NCBI GenBank assembly: GCA_000697335.1
Contig: JNEM01016168.1
Span: 1-11,603 of the forward strand
Origin: Conidiobolus incongruus B7586
Lineage: Eukaryota; Entomophthoromycota; Entomophthoromycetes; Entomophthorales; Conidiobolaceae
Direction of reading: 5' to 3'
Length of the DNA stretch: 11,603 bases
Each line of letters starts with the position of its first letter. The first letter of the stretch is position 1. The notes beneath the pieces were generated by a model. The model saw nothing but the letters and a program-made list of their open reading frames with translations. It had not been told where the DNA came from and made no database searches. The position numbers and the translations under genes were made by a program. Below, in pieces: positions 1 through 10,223 of this stretch.

Positions 1-2378
1 TTTTTAAATAAAAGTATTTTTAATTAGTATTTTCAATATAATTTAAGAAAACTTATTATTTTATGTAACAATTATAAAATACATAAATCTAAAGTTATAA
101 AAAACTTTCTAATTATAATTAACTAGAAAAAACTACTATATCTAATATATTCTTTAGATTATTTATACAATTATAATTACTTTAGGTAATTAAAAAACTA
201 GTTTATAGAAAAGAAAATTTCTACAGGAAAATTTAATTAATTTGTAAAATATTAAATTTTAATCTTTAATAAAAAAATTGTTTTTTAAGTGTTAAAAGTC
301 TGTTAAAAATATAACAAAAAATTATTAATAAAAAATCTGTTAAATTTATATTATATATTTATTTTTATATATTATATATTAAAATATTTATTTATTTTGA
401 ATTACAAGAAATTCCTATTATTAAAAATACAAAGTAATAATAAGTTATCAAATATATCTTAACAAATTATATTGCATTATTTTGATATAATGTTGAATTA
501 AAGTGAACCTATTCAAAGATAGTTTAAATTAAGTAATTATTAAAACTAATACAATTGCTTTTACAATTCAAGCTTAAAAAAATTTATTATAACAAATTTT
601 ATAATATTTTATATAAATATAAAAATTACTATTAAATTTCAAAAAAACTTGTTGATACAATTTTATCATATTCAGAATTCAAGATATAAGAATTTTAAAA
701 TGACTATGTCTAAGAGGAAGATGATTGTAGTATAAATTTCTTAAAGCATTAATTTATTACATTATATTTCAATTACAAATATTAATTTAATATCTTATAG
801 AATTATATAAAATATATTACACAATTTTTAATTATGTTTCAATAAATATTTTGGTTTGAGTTGTTTTATAATTTTGAATAAATAATATTTTAGCAAACTC
901 TTTCTAACAACCAATACGAAATCAAACATATAAGATAATAATAGATAGTTTGTTCTGTGGTTAAAGGTGATAGTATTAATTGTTTTATCAATTATTAACA
1001 AAATTACAGATTTCAAACACATAGAAATTCATAAACTGGGAAATAATTCAACTTAAAATCAAATTGATGTTTTGAATGCAAAAGAAGTTAGTTATAAAAG
1101 TATAATATTTTATAGTATATTATCAAAACATGATGAAGATTAAGCTATATGTTAAATTTCAAGGTATCTGCATCAAATTCGAATCAAATTATAGACCATT
1201 TGGCATTGCTTCAAGATAAAGTTAAATCAAAAGTGAAATCAGTTGCTTTTGCATTTTGATTTATATTCAGTTTTTTTCAATTACAAAAAATAATTTGAGT
1301 TTATTATCAATCTAATTAACCACAATCATGTATTTTGATATTCATTATAAATATCAGTTTTAAATTACTAATATTTCCAATTATGTTATATACTTTCGAA
1401 ACTTAACCTTTATTTCAGGAAAAATCTATATATATATATATTAAGTAAAATATTCAAAATCGTATTCTATCACTATTATTAGAATATCAATAACAAATGT
1501 AATTAGAAATATTTTAGTATTAAATTGTTTGCAAAAAGGTATTAAAATTTCTATGATGAATAAAGACAAATTTGTAAGTGTATTATATTCAATATAACAA
1601 TGTAAAATTTCAAAAATATATATAATTTTTTGTTAATGATATTTATAATAGTTTGAAAATTTCATTCAATATCATATAAATTATAAAGTGTTTATTAAAT
1701 AATATTTCATATATATTTAGTAGTAAATATAAAAATATTCTTGGGAGTAAATTAAAATGGTATAATAAATTCAGTTAATTAAAAGTTATTCATATTTTAT
1801 AACAATAAATTAATATTTTGATCAATTGCTAATAATATAAATGTCAAACAAGTAAATAATAATGATGATTTTTGTAAAATCAATTTATATTAATCTAGTT
1901 GAACAAAATTCAAATTCATATTATTTTAACTTCATTATAAATCAAATTAACAAACTTAAAATTATATTAATAATTGAAAAATATAGTTTGATATTTTTTT
2001 TCACTATTTGAGATATTTTAGCTATTCACATGATTCATTTCTAACTAAATTGGATGAACTTCAACAAGTTCGGATAATAATATTATATTATAGATATATT
2101 ACTAATTTAAATAAATAGTTATTGATTATATAATAATAGAATATATACTATTATAAATGGTTGATAAACTAGAAAATATAATCATTGAATATCCGAATTT
2201 AATAAATTTATTATTTTATCTGCCAAAATTTCTAATAAAATAATTATCCCATAATTTTATAAAGATTAAATTTTTAATAAATTTTAAAATTAGCTAAATC
2301 AAAGTAAAAAATAAAAAAGATGTATTAAAATACTTATGAAATTCAATCAATCAATATAATAATTATTTTATTTTAAAT
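1..2378. other. AT-rich intergenic spacer, no gene recognised
   Basis: This stretch is almost entirely A and T with stop codons in all frames. It holds no protein-like reading frame, no tRNA and no clear transposon ends. A short TA run lies at about 1427-1441. A small hairpin with 6-bp arms and a CAAC loop lies at 2056-2071. Six CpG dinucleotides survive here, which sets it apart from the right end of the window. It presumably contains the promoter of the PPR gene in its last few hundred bases, but no specific promoter element can be supported. Confidence 0.7.
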
Positions 2379-4384
2379 ATGATAATTTGTAAATCTAATA
2401 GATTTTTATTGGAATTAAAACCGAATAAATCTCATATTTTATATTTGATACAATCTCATTTTAATGTCGCACTAAAACAGATCCAACTATCGAGATCTGA
2501 TAAATTAGGTATAAATGAAATCTATATTAAATTAACTCATCTTTTTAATTTTTATTTTTAGATAGTCCGAGGTCTATTATTCCTCCTAAAGTTTTATCTC
2601 CTCAAGAACTCGACGGATGTTATCAACGATTTTTAGAATCTACATATACATTTTATCCTTTCCAATTTTCTTCAAATCCTTTATTTTGTCTAGAGAGGCT
2701 ATTTCTGAAAAAAGACTATGGTAGAGCTATAGAGCTATATCATCACCTTCAAATTATTAAATATCCGGTTACGCTAAGTCATTCGCTATTAGCTTTTGCA
2801 ATGGCTTCCACTTTCAATGATTTCACATATAATCTAGGTCAATTTAATATTCACTACTCTCTAAAAACAACTTTTGGGAGTATAGATATTAGTACTGTTC
2901 CGGCTTTAAATTTAATAGATTGTAATTCTCGGAAATTTGTTCTTATAGAGCCTCGTTTAGAAGCAGTATTTAAATGGCTAATGGATAACAGGTTTTATAA
3001 AGGAGCGCTTTATTTATTTATAAATTGTGAGAATGTACATGATTGGTCTCCATTAACTCAAGAACTGAAAATACTACTCAACTATACAATTGACAACGAT
3101 CAATATCCTATGGGTTTGAAAATTTTCACAGCCTTACCCACTAAAGATCCATCTTTGGAATCCATAGCATATCGGATGATGAAAAAGCTAAGTTTTTACA
3201 AGCTTGATACAGGACTTGAATTAGTACTCCATTGCATCAGGAACCAAATTTCGCTGAACTTGGAACAAGTGTCTAATCTATTGTATAACCGATCTCTATT
3301 CCAAACAACGCTGTTTACCAAATTCCAAATTGAACAATTTGACTCTGTAGAAACTATCAAGCCTATATTAACTAGTGACATACCGCTTAAAGAGTGTACA
3401 TGGGGCGCTATTATTTATAATATGTTTCTTCAGAAAAGACCTGACGATGCAGTTTCTGTCTTCGAAATTATGAAGAATCATACTAAATTTGTCAATCACA
3501 AAACATATACCATTATGATTTATGGATTTTCCTTGTTAAATAATGTTAAACAAGCACTATTATACCTGTCAAAGATGAAGCAAGAAAATCACACGCCAAA
3601 TCAAATCACTTATAACTCATTATTGTATGGATTTGTTCGTACTAAAGATATTGAACAGATCCGTGACTTAATTAACCCCGAAAAGACTCCTGGATTTGAA
3701 TTGGATACCATTGCTGCTACGATGCTAATACACACCTCCATCTGCACCTCTGAAAACATGGATGTTGCCGAAGAAATGTTCTACAACGTCATCAAATCGA
3801 ATCTCACCGTGGATACGCTAATGGTTTCAACCATGTTTGTTGGTTACTTCTATCATCAAGACTACGATCGTGCTCAGGTGTTTTTCGACCGAATGATCCA
3901 ATACGGCTATAATCCCAACACTCAAATCATCAACTTAATGATTTCATTATCTAGTTTTGATGAAAAGGACCACTCTCCCGTTCAGTTCCTCGACCTACTA
4001 ATGCAAACCAATAATCCGCCAAACCAATATACCTACACCTCATTGATTACCGCATTTGGCAAGATGCGACATTTGAATCAGATTAATCAGCTGCTTGACG
4101 AAATAGAGAAGGCAGGCTTTCCAAAAAGCACAAAGGTATACAATTTGGCCATCATGTTCCACTGTCGAGAGGAATCCATCACCGCGAGCTTTGAGCTATA
4201 CCAAAAAATGAAGAAAACCCACCAACCCACGGCATTCACAATTTCCATGCTTCTCCATCTGTGCATTCGCCACCGATTGATGAAAGAAGGGCTCATGCTG
4301 ATGCAAGATATAGCCAAGTATAACATCAAAAAGAATCTCATATTGAGCAAAAAGATAGCGGATTTCTACCGTATAGCGAAATAA
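2379..4384 (+). CDS. Pentatricopeptide repeat (PPR) protein, two exons, probably mitochondrial
   Basis: The gene model is join(2379..2508, 2562..4384), 650 aa. Exon 1 gives 43 codons plus one base; removing a 53-nt GT-AG intron rebuilds an Asp codon and continues in frame through 79 codons before the Met at 2801. ATG 2379 is the first in-frame Met after a stop at 2337-2339. Residues about 320-635 carry around eight tandem PPR units. Aligned Thr positions fall near residues 358, 393, 462, 497, 534 and 568, a spacing of about 35 (TYTIMIYGF, TYNSLLYGF and TYTSLITAFGKM are helix-A signatures). Residues 100-320 look like degenerate helical repeats. The N-terminus is rich in Lys, Arg and hydrophobic residues with few acids, compatible with a mitochondrial presequence. 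By family knowledge PPR proteins bind organellar RNA and act in its processing, stability or translation. The RNA target and the orthologue are not recognisable. GC rises markedly towards the 3' end. Confidence 0.9.
2509..2561 (+). other. 53-nt spliceosomal intron in the PPR gene (phase 1)
   Basis: The donor is G|GTATAAATG and the acceptor ends in a T-rich tract followed by TAG. ATTAACT near 2529-2535 is a plausible branch-point sequence. Exon 1 has 130 nt (remainder 1) and the exon 2 frame needs two bases before the codon at 2564, so splicing restores GAT exactly. The unspliced frame from 2379 runs into the TAG that forms the acceptor, so read-through would give only a 60-aa peptide. Its length is typical of compact fungal introns. 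Confidence 0.85.
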
Positions 4385-4572
4385 TTCCCTCTAAAAAATT
4401 TATTTGTTTACAATTATCCCTTTCAAAAATTTTAAAATTAATTAGAATTTTTGATTTATTTATTAAAAATAGATTTTTATTAATTGTAATCTTAAATAAT
4501 TTTTTTTTAAAAAAACTAATTATTAAAAATAAAAATAAAATAAATTATTTAATTAAATTATTCGTATATTAG

Positions 4573-4573
<1 letters not shown>

Positions 4574-4608
<35 letters not shown>
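4574..4608. repeat. (TA)n microsatellite
   Basis: An uninterrupted alternation of T and A over 35 bp, the longest pure simple repeat in the window. It lies 190 bp downstream of the PPR stop codon. Confidence 0.95.
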
Positions 4609-4610
<2 letters not shown>

Positions 4611-4818
4611 CTATTATTAAATATTGTTCAAATTTTAATTGAAAACAAATCAATTATATATTAAAGATATTAAAATTTGAGTTATTTAGAGGTAAAATAA
4701 TAAAACTATTTGTTTTTATAAATTATGAAAAATTGATTAATTGAATATATTTCTATATATAAAAATAATGCAGTCAAGTTATAAATCATAGCAAAACAAA
4801 TTAATTATAAGTGATTCT

Positions 4819-4839
4819 ACAAAAGGTATTACCTTTTGT
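4819..4839. repeat. Perfect 21-bp palindrome, ACAAAAGGTA-T-TACCTTTTGT
   Basis: Two 10-bp arms are exact reverse complements around a single central T. The arms contain GG/CC pairs, so this is less likely to be chance in AT-rich DNA than a pure A/T palindrome. The flanks do not continue as a longer inverted repeat. Its function is unknown. Confidence 0.8.
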
Positions 4840-4945
4840 GAATGATCTAAATTATCCTATAGGGTTATTTACTTCAATTAATTAGTTTTAATATATAGTA
4901 TATAATCATAAAATTAACATTATTAATGCCAGTACTTAATATGTT

Positions 4946-4966
4946 TATATATATATATATATATAT
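4946..4966. repeat. Short (TA)n microsatellite
   Basis: A pure TA alternation of 21 bp. Confidence 0.9.
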
Positions 4967-5880
4967 TTATTGAAAATTCCAGTTAATTTGTTCACTCCAC
5001 ATTTTGATTTACCTAGTCAAATTCAAATGAAAAATATGCTAATAAATTTGAAACACTAAATCAATTTTGAAAAATGACAACTTTTTTCATTAAATTGTCC
5101 TCAAAATCAGTTAGATCAATTTTCAAGCTAGATCAAAATATACCAAACATTTCCTATTAGCAATTTTACATTTAGATACATATTAATGTATAGCATATTA
5201 AATCAATCAGTTATAATTTGAAATTTCATCAATTAAGATAAAATCAGCTATATTAGGAAAACTAATATTTATAGAAAATAACATTATAGTTAATTTAATA
5301 AATTCTTCATTATAAAATGGTAATATTTATAATTTTACTCTAGCATGAAAAGTGATAATCTACATTTTATTTACAAGCAAATGGCAAAAATTATCATCTG
5401 TTGAAAAATAGTTTAGAATTACTCTTATATTAAATTTCAACTCCTCATAAATATATTGATTATTTTAGTGATAAAGACTCTTAATCATTCAATTTAACAC
5501 TTTAATTTCAATACGATATCTTTTCCTATATATTATTGAATCTATTCACACTTAACACTATTCAAATACCCAATCATAAATTGATTAGAATTAACACAGT
5601 TTAAAGTTAATTTTATCTCTAATTATGTATCGAGTGTTGCACTTCAAAATTAAGGGTGGATCTCGATTGGATGGTTAAGGCAATAGTATTTGATAGATTA
5701 TAGCATTCACTGAATCAACTATTTGATTAATTTACTATCTACTATAAATAATAACTTAATTATAAATAATTTGATATAAATATAACTTTTAATAATTCTC
5801 CATATAATTATTTCAATTTTAAATGTAAACAAAATTGAAAATTTATATTAAATAGTTTTTGTATGAAATTTAAAATATTA

Positions 5881-5905
5881 ATTTAAATTCAATTTGAATT
5901 TAAAT
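5881..5905. repeat. Perfect 25-bp palindrome centred on one T
   Basis: The arms ATTTAAATTCAA (5881-5892) and TTGAATTTAAAT (5894-5905) are exact reverse complements with T at 5893. A second small palindrome, AATTCGAATT, follows at about 5916-5925. It may be a chance product of the composition or a structured element; nothing nearby gives it a role. Confidence 0.75.
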
Positions 5906-6844
5906 AAAATTTTAAAATTCGAATTCAATTTTAATAAAGATCATTTTTATTAATATTAATTTAAAACAAGTGCTTAAACTTTGATATATAATAATATTTT
6001 TTATGATTAAAATATTATACCTTAATTTTATATGAAATCTTATCATATACATTTTTTTGATACAATGCTGATTAATTAATTAATTTCTATTATTCTTCAA
6101 TTGATGCCAATCAATATATCTTTATAAAATAATTCTATAAACTTCTGATACTAAATCAATACAATATTTATATTGTTTTGAAATGGATTTTATATTAATT
6201 AGTTAATCATATTATCATTTAAACGTATAAAAATAAGGTTTTAATTGGACTAAATTAATGAGTTTTCTAAACTACAACTGTTATATTACGTCTTATTGAA
6301 TTTTGTTAGTGTATTAAAAATCAAATTCACTGAATAAAATCAACTGACCCACATTTTTTGACAAATTAGTGTTTATTGAATTTGAATTATTATGAAATAC
6401 AAGTTTTTCAATTGATTTCCCTATAAGTAAATTTTTGAATTTAACAGGATAAATTTGTTTAAATTGGATATAAATACATAGTCCATATAAGTATCATTTC
6501 AACAACTGTAAAATAGGTTCAAAATTAATTCCAAAGAATAAAATATTACACAGCATATAGGTTTAGTAAAAATATGATTATTGTTTTGATTAATTTATAT
6601 CAAAATGGAAAACAAATTCAATTTATTTCGTATATAATATATGGAGTTGTTTAGAACAGTAATGGAAATCAAAAACTGTATATTAAAATTGATTTTCTGA
6701 GTGATGTTAGAAAACCTTTATTTTAACATGAATTCAAGTCAGGAACCTGTTATAATATATGAAAAGATATTAACACCAAATGAAAAGATGTATAAATACT
6801 GAAAAATAAAATAATATCCATTTACTTTGACAATATTTCTAATA

Positions 6845-8491
6845 ATGATTTTAATAATCTTCCTATTAATACAACGTTTATTTGCTAGAGCTGAAAATAG
6901 TTGGGGATATTCTTCATGTCTTTACAAAGATAATAAATTATATGTTTATGATTCTGGCTATCAAAGTTACCGTAAGCCAACTGTAACAGTTTATGATTTG
7001 AAAGATGGTCCTATCGACAATATCTTAACAGATGCTAATATATTTTATCTAAACAATGCCTCAGAAACCTACAAGCCTCAGTTCCTTGATATTCCACCTG
7101 GGGTAGACGATGAAAAATCCGATGAATTATGGATGATTGGAGGACAACTTAGATTAGCTATAAAAGATAATACCATCACAGATAAGCAATGGACCAGTAA
7201 AATACTCATCGATCATAAAGATTGGAAATTTGATTCCAGTTTAATCAGTATTCCTAAATATGCCAACTTTTCTAAAGGTTATAATTCATATACAAAAATT
7301 AATAGCAAAGATGGTCCCTCCCTTTATATGTTAGGTGGCGTGTTATATTCCACTCAAGTTCAAAATATTGGATTATCTAATTATTTTTTCAAGTATGATT
7401 TTAACACGAAGAAATGGAGTGATATAAGTCATTTTACAAAGGGCAAGTTGCCCCCAATTGCTTATCATAAAACAGTAGCCGTTGACGAACGTTATTTGCT
7501 CGTACTAGGGGGCTCATCTTCCAATGATCCAGTTGATTCGGAATTTGTAGAATTAAATGCCGATATCCAATATAGATCGTTTTCTGATTTTTGGCGATTT
7601 GATACTGTTCAACAAATATGGGAAAAAATTCCTATTAAATCAAATTTAGAGATAAGAGAAATTGCATCATTAACTGTAGAAGCATTCTCTGCAAGTGTAT
7701 ACAAAAACAAAGTTTATATTTATGGTGGTCTAATTGCAAAAGATGGAATAATTGAATATAGAACAAATTTAGTTATATTAGATTGTGATACATGGACTTT
7801 GGAATACCACAAAATATCAAATGAAACTCATGATAATGCGAACTTAAAATTATATGAACATGATTCTTATATTCTGAACGATCAATTGATATTAGTTCAT
7901 GGTAAGGTATTAAGAACTATTATATCTTCTGATTCTAATATCATAAAAATAGGTATAGATACTTTTGATAAAACACAAAAACTTTCTGTTATTGATCTCA
8001 ATAATTACAAATTGAAATCAGACTTCAATATGACTGGAGCAAGTACTATATCAAGCAAAAACCCCTCAGAGATTTCACAAAGTTCTTTAGGATTGCCGCT
8101 GTATGCTATCATCATTATTGTACTAATTTGTGTTTTGATAATATTAATTGTTGGTTATTTCCTATATAGAAGATATAAACGTAAATCTTCAAACATTGAA
8201 TCATCTAGTAATGAATATAAAAATCAACCTATGCAAGAAGTATGGGCTTCACCAACTCCGAATCCAACCAACAAAAACAACACCAAAAACAATTTAACTT
8301 TTGACCCATATAATATATGTGATCCAAGTTTTAGACATTCGAACTCGCATATAGGATCACATCAGTTGAGTGATTCTTCAAATACTCAATTAATTATGAA
8401 TTTACCTCAATTCCAGCATGAAGTAGATATGAGTGATAGTCAAATTTCCCCACATAATTTAACCCAATGTAATTCCTCTGCTGATAATTAA
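6845..8491 (+). CDS. Kelch-repeat type I membrane protein (secreted beta-propeller, one transmembrane helix)
   Basis: A single exon of 548 aa starting at ATG 6845 (A at -3). The open frame extends upstream to a TTG at 6827, which is not a credible eukaryotic start. Residues 1-16 form a signal peptide (hydrophobic ILIIFLLI, then ARA before Glu17 as a likely cleavage site). Residues about 20-400 form a kelch/galactose-oxidase-type beta-propeller with hallmark strands MIGG (97-100), LYMLGG (160-165), YLLVLGG (217-223) and VYIYGG (290-295), plus weaker copies near 30 and 345, so about six blades. Several N-glycosylation sequons (NAS, NFS, NET, NMT) fit an extracellular domain. Residues about 421-441 form one membrane helix, followed by basic RRYKRK, giving a cytoplasmic tail of about 105 residues rich in Asn, Ser, Gln and Pro (SPTPNP). 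By family knowledge such propellers bind proteins or glycans. A surface or wall adhesion or receptor-like role is inference. The Cys/His/Tyr copper-radical site of true galactose oxidase is not evident. Confidence 0.87.
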   Translation: MILIIFLLIQRLFARAENSWGYSSCLYKDNKLYVYDSGYQSYRKPTVTVYDLKDGPIDNILTDANIFYLNNASETYKPQFLDIPPGVDDEKSDELWMIGGQLRLAIKDNTITDKQWTSKILIDHKDWKFDSSLISIPKYANFSKGYNSYTKINSKDGPSLYMLGGVLYSTQVQNIGLSNYFFKYDFNTKKWSDISHFTKGKLPPIAYHKTVAVDERYLLVLGGSSSNDPVDSEFVELNADIQYRSFSDFWRFDTVQQIWEKIPIKSNLEIREIASLTVEAFSASVYKNKVYIYGGLIAKDGIIEYRTNLVILDCDTWTLEYHKISNETHDNANLKLYEHDSYILNDQLILVHGKVLRTIISSDSNIIKIGIDTFDKTQKLSVIDLNNYKLKSDFNMTGASTISSKNPSEISQSSLGLPLYAIIIIVLICVLIILIVGYFLYRRYKRKSSNIESSSNEYKNQPMQEVWASPTPNPTNKNNTKNNLTFDPYNICDPSFRHSNSHIGSHQLSDSSNTQLIMNLPQFQHEVDMSDSQISPHNLTQCNSSADN

Positions 8492-8873
8492 TTCAAGATA
8501 TATATAAAAATTGATCATTATTTATGATTAATATTCAAAAAAAATTTTTTTTTGAGGAACCAAATTCTTATTCTAATAAAATTTAAATATTTTAATTTCA
8601 TATGATTAATTTATTAAATAATTTATTATATATTCTGATTAAAAAAAATAATATTTTATTAATTATATTTTATTGTTTAATTATAATGATATTAACTATT
8701 ATCATTTAATTTATTTATTAGGAAAATATATTAAAGTTAAATTTAATTTTCTAATAAATGCTATAAATTTGTTTGAACCTAAATTAAATTAAATTGAATT
8801 AAAATACTAATTATAAATAATTTATCAATGTTAAATAAATATAATTTTTTTTACTTTGGTTTGAATTTTTATA
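8492..8873. other. AT-rich spacer between the kelch gene and the transposon
   Basis: This 382-bp stretch holds no gene. It should carry the kelch transcript's 3' end. Its last two bases, TA at 8872-8873, are the left copy of the transposon target-site dinucleotide. Confidence 0.65.
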
Positions 8874-9098
8874 CACTAACTTGCAAAAGTAAGTTATAAA
8901 ATCAAAAATATATATATTTTAATTAATAACTAAAACAATTGTATATATTAGATTACTTAAAACTATAATATATAATTAAGGTATATTATTTAATAATAGA
9001 TAAATATATTTAGATATATTTAGTAAACTATTAGCAAAAATATTAACCCTTAATATTTAACCAAGGTGAGTTATAAATTTGCAGGTTTTTGAGATAAA
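8874..9098. repeat. Left terminal inverted repeat of the Tc1 element, with outer and inner direct repeats
   Basis: It pairs with 10224-10446. Over the first 36 bases 29 match and all seven differences are transitions. The 27 bases of the inner block from 9065 match in 26. The motif GTAAGTTATAAA (8889-8900) and its sister GTGAGTTATAAA (9066-9077) form an outer and an inner direct repeat 177 bp apart. In IR/DR elements these are the transposase binding sites; that role here is inferred from position and similarity. Confidence 0.85.
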
Positions 9099-9199
9099 GG
9101 GATATATTTAATAATATATAACCATATCTTTTTTCTCTCTTTGTTAGTATTTTATATAATATTTTACAGATATACTAAATTTTTTTTATTAGTATCATT

Positions 9200-10216
9200 A
9201 TACCTAAATCCCTCTCTAAAAAAATCTACTTGTGCATTAATTAACTTTATAAAGAAGGTAAATCAACTTGTGATATTGTTAGAATTACTAGTGTTAGCTA
9301 GTTTACTATAACTAAAGCTGTTAAGAATAACAATAAAGAAACATTTAAACCTAAACTTAAGTGTGTTAAAATCATAGATAAATATAATGAGAAGTATATT
9401 TGTAGGTTGGTTAATATAGGCAAATGTGGTACTATTGTAGAAATATAACAGGAATTATAAAACTATATAAGAATATTAGTTAGCACTAATACTATTATAT
9501 GTGTTTTATATTAGTATAGATACCACTTACACCTTAAGAAAAAACACCCCCAACTAAAAAAATCCCACTATAAAACTAAACAAAAGTTTAAATGTCACTA
9601 TTAATGTTGAATTGAAATTAATTAGAGTAAGGTTATTTAGTCTAATGAAACAAAAATATACCTTAGTAGATTTGATAAAAAAGCTAGATGCTTCAGAAAA
9701 AATATAGAATTACTTTATAACCATCATGTTAATTTTACCTAAAGTATAATAGTAGGTTAATTATTGTTTAAGGATATATGTTGTTTTTAAGTATAAAGTA
9801 TCTTTATAAAATTAATAGGGGAATTAATACTGAGATATACCAAAGTATTCTAAACAATGAATTAAAAAAAAACCATTAAATAATATAGGTTAAACAAATC
9901 TAATGTTATTTTCTAGTAAGATAATACCTCTTGTTATACTACAGCTTTTACTACCAAATAGCTTAAAAATAACAAGATAATAGTTATAAAGTAGCTTCTT
10001 CAATCTCCTAACTTTAATTTAATTAAACACCTTTAGGATTAGTTAAAAAAAGCTATTAAAGTTTTCCCCCCAGTAAAAAATTTAGATCAACTTTAAAAAT
10101 ATGTTTAAGAAGCATAGAACAAGATTAACCCTTTTTAGTATAAGAAGTTAGTTGATTCTATACCCTATAAACTTAAAGAAGTTAGAAAAGCTAAAGGTAA
10201 ATACACTAGGTTTTAA
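9200..10216 (+). pseudogene. Tc1-type DD34E transposase, degenerate
   Basis: The frame beginning at 9200 (ATA where ATG is expected, followed by PKS) can be followed to a TAA at 10214-10216, about 339 codons, the usual Tc1 length. The N-terminal paired-like helix-turn-helix region reads LYKEGKSTCDIVRITSVS, then FTITKAVK. The first catalytic segment reads SNETKIYL (Asp to Asn at 9644-9646, from the usual SDETK). The second reads DNTSCYT with Asp intact at 9920-9922. The third, after SPNFNLI, has Lys at 10025-10027 in place of Glu. There are 34 residues between the second and third positions, hence DD34E. The C-terminus ends KAKGKYTRF, the familiar Tc1 ending. About 20 stops interrupt it, mostly at positions expected to be Gln or Trp. 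The middle part (about 9740-9850) lies in another frame, so at least two indels are present. It cannot encode an active enzyme. Confidence 0.88.
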
Positions 10217-10223
10217 TTTTTTT

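Larger units (their letters stand above)
4385..6844. other. AT-rich spacer between the PPR and kelch genes
   Basis: No gene is supported in this 2.46-kb interval. It contains two TA microsatellites, two perfect odd-centred palindromes (4819-4839 and 5881-5905) and a slightly GC-richer patch at about 5622-5682. Eight CpG dinucleotides are present. It should contain the 3' end of the PPR transcript and the promoter of the kelch gene, but no individual signal stands out from the base composition. Confidence 0.65.

Noticed and set aside
672-735. Tiny frame starting MTMSKRKMIVV near 700 as a first exon
   Set aside because: It ends after 11 codons, no convincing splice partner is found downstream, and nothing links it to the PPR gene more than 1.6 kb away.
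828-1022. 64-aa minus-strand reading frame
   Set aside because: It is low-complexity, with composition like the surrounding spacer, no recognisable motif and no coding-like base usage; an open frame of this size is expected by chance here.
2041-2080. Hairpin GAACTT-CAAC-AAGTTC at 2056-2071 as a regulatory element or terminator
   Set aside because: The 6-bp arms are short, the flanks do not extend the stem, and the position, about 300 bp before the PPR start, gives no specific reason for a role.
2379-2561. Independent 60-aa protein ending at the TAG at 2559-2561
   Set aside because: The TAG is the splice acceptor; the last 17 codons are intronic, and exon 1 joins the PPR frame in phase.
3196-4350. 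Minus-strand open frames at 3196-3381 and 4087-4350
   Set aside because: Both lie antisense to well-supported PPR repeats, and the translations show no domain; they are shadows of the real gene.
6827-6844. TTG start for the kelch protein giving six extra residues
   Set aside because: Eukaryotic nuclear genes rarely start at TTG; ATG 6845 leaves a compact, classic signal peptide.
9200-10216. Reassigned stop codons (TAA/TAG read as Gln) explaining the broken transposase
   Set aside because: TAG also replaces Trp, catalytic acids are changed too, and the two intact host genes use CAA for Gln, TGG for Trp and TAA to stop, so the standard code holds.
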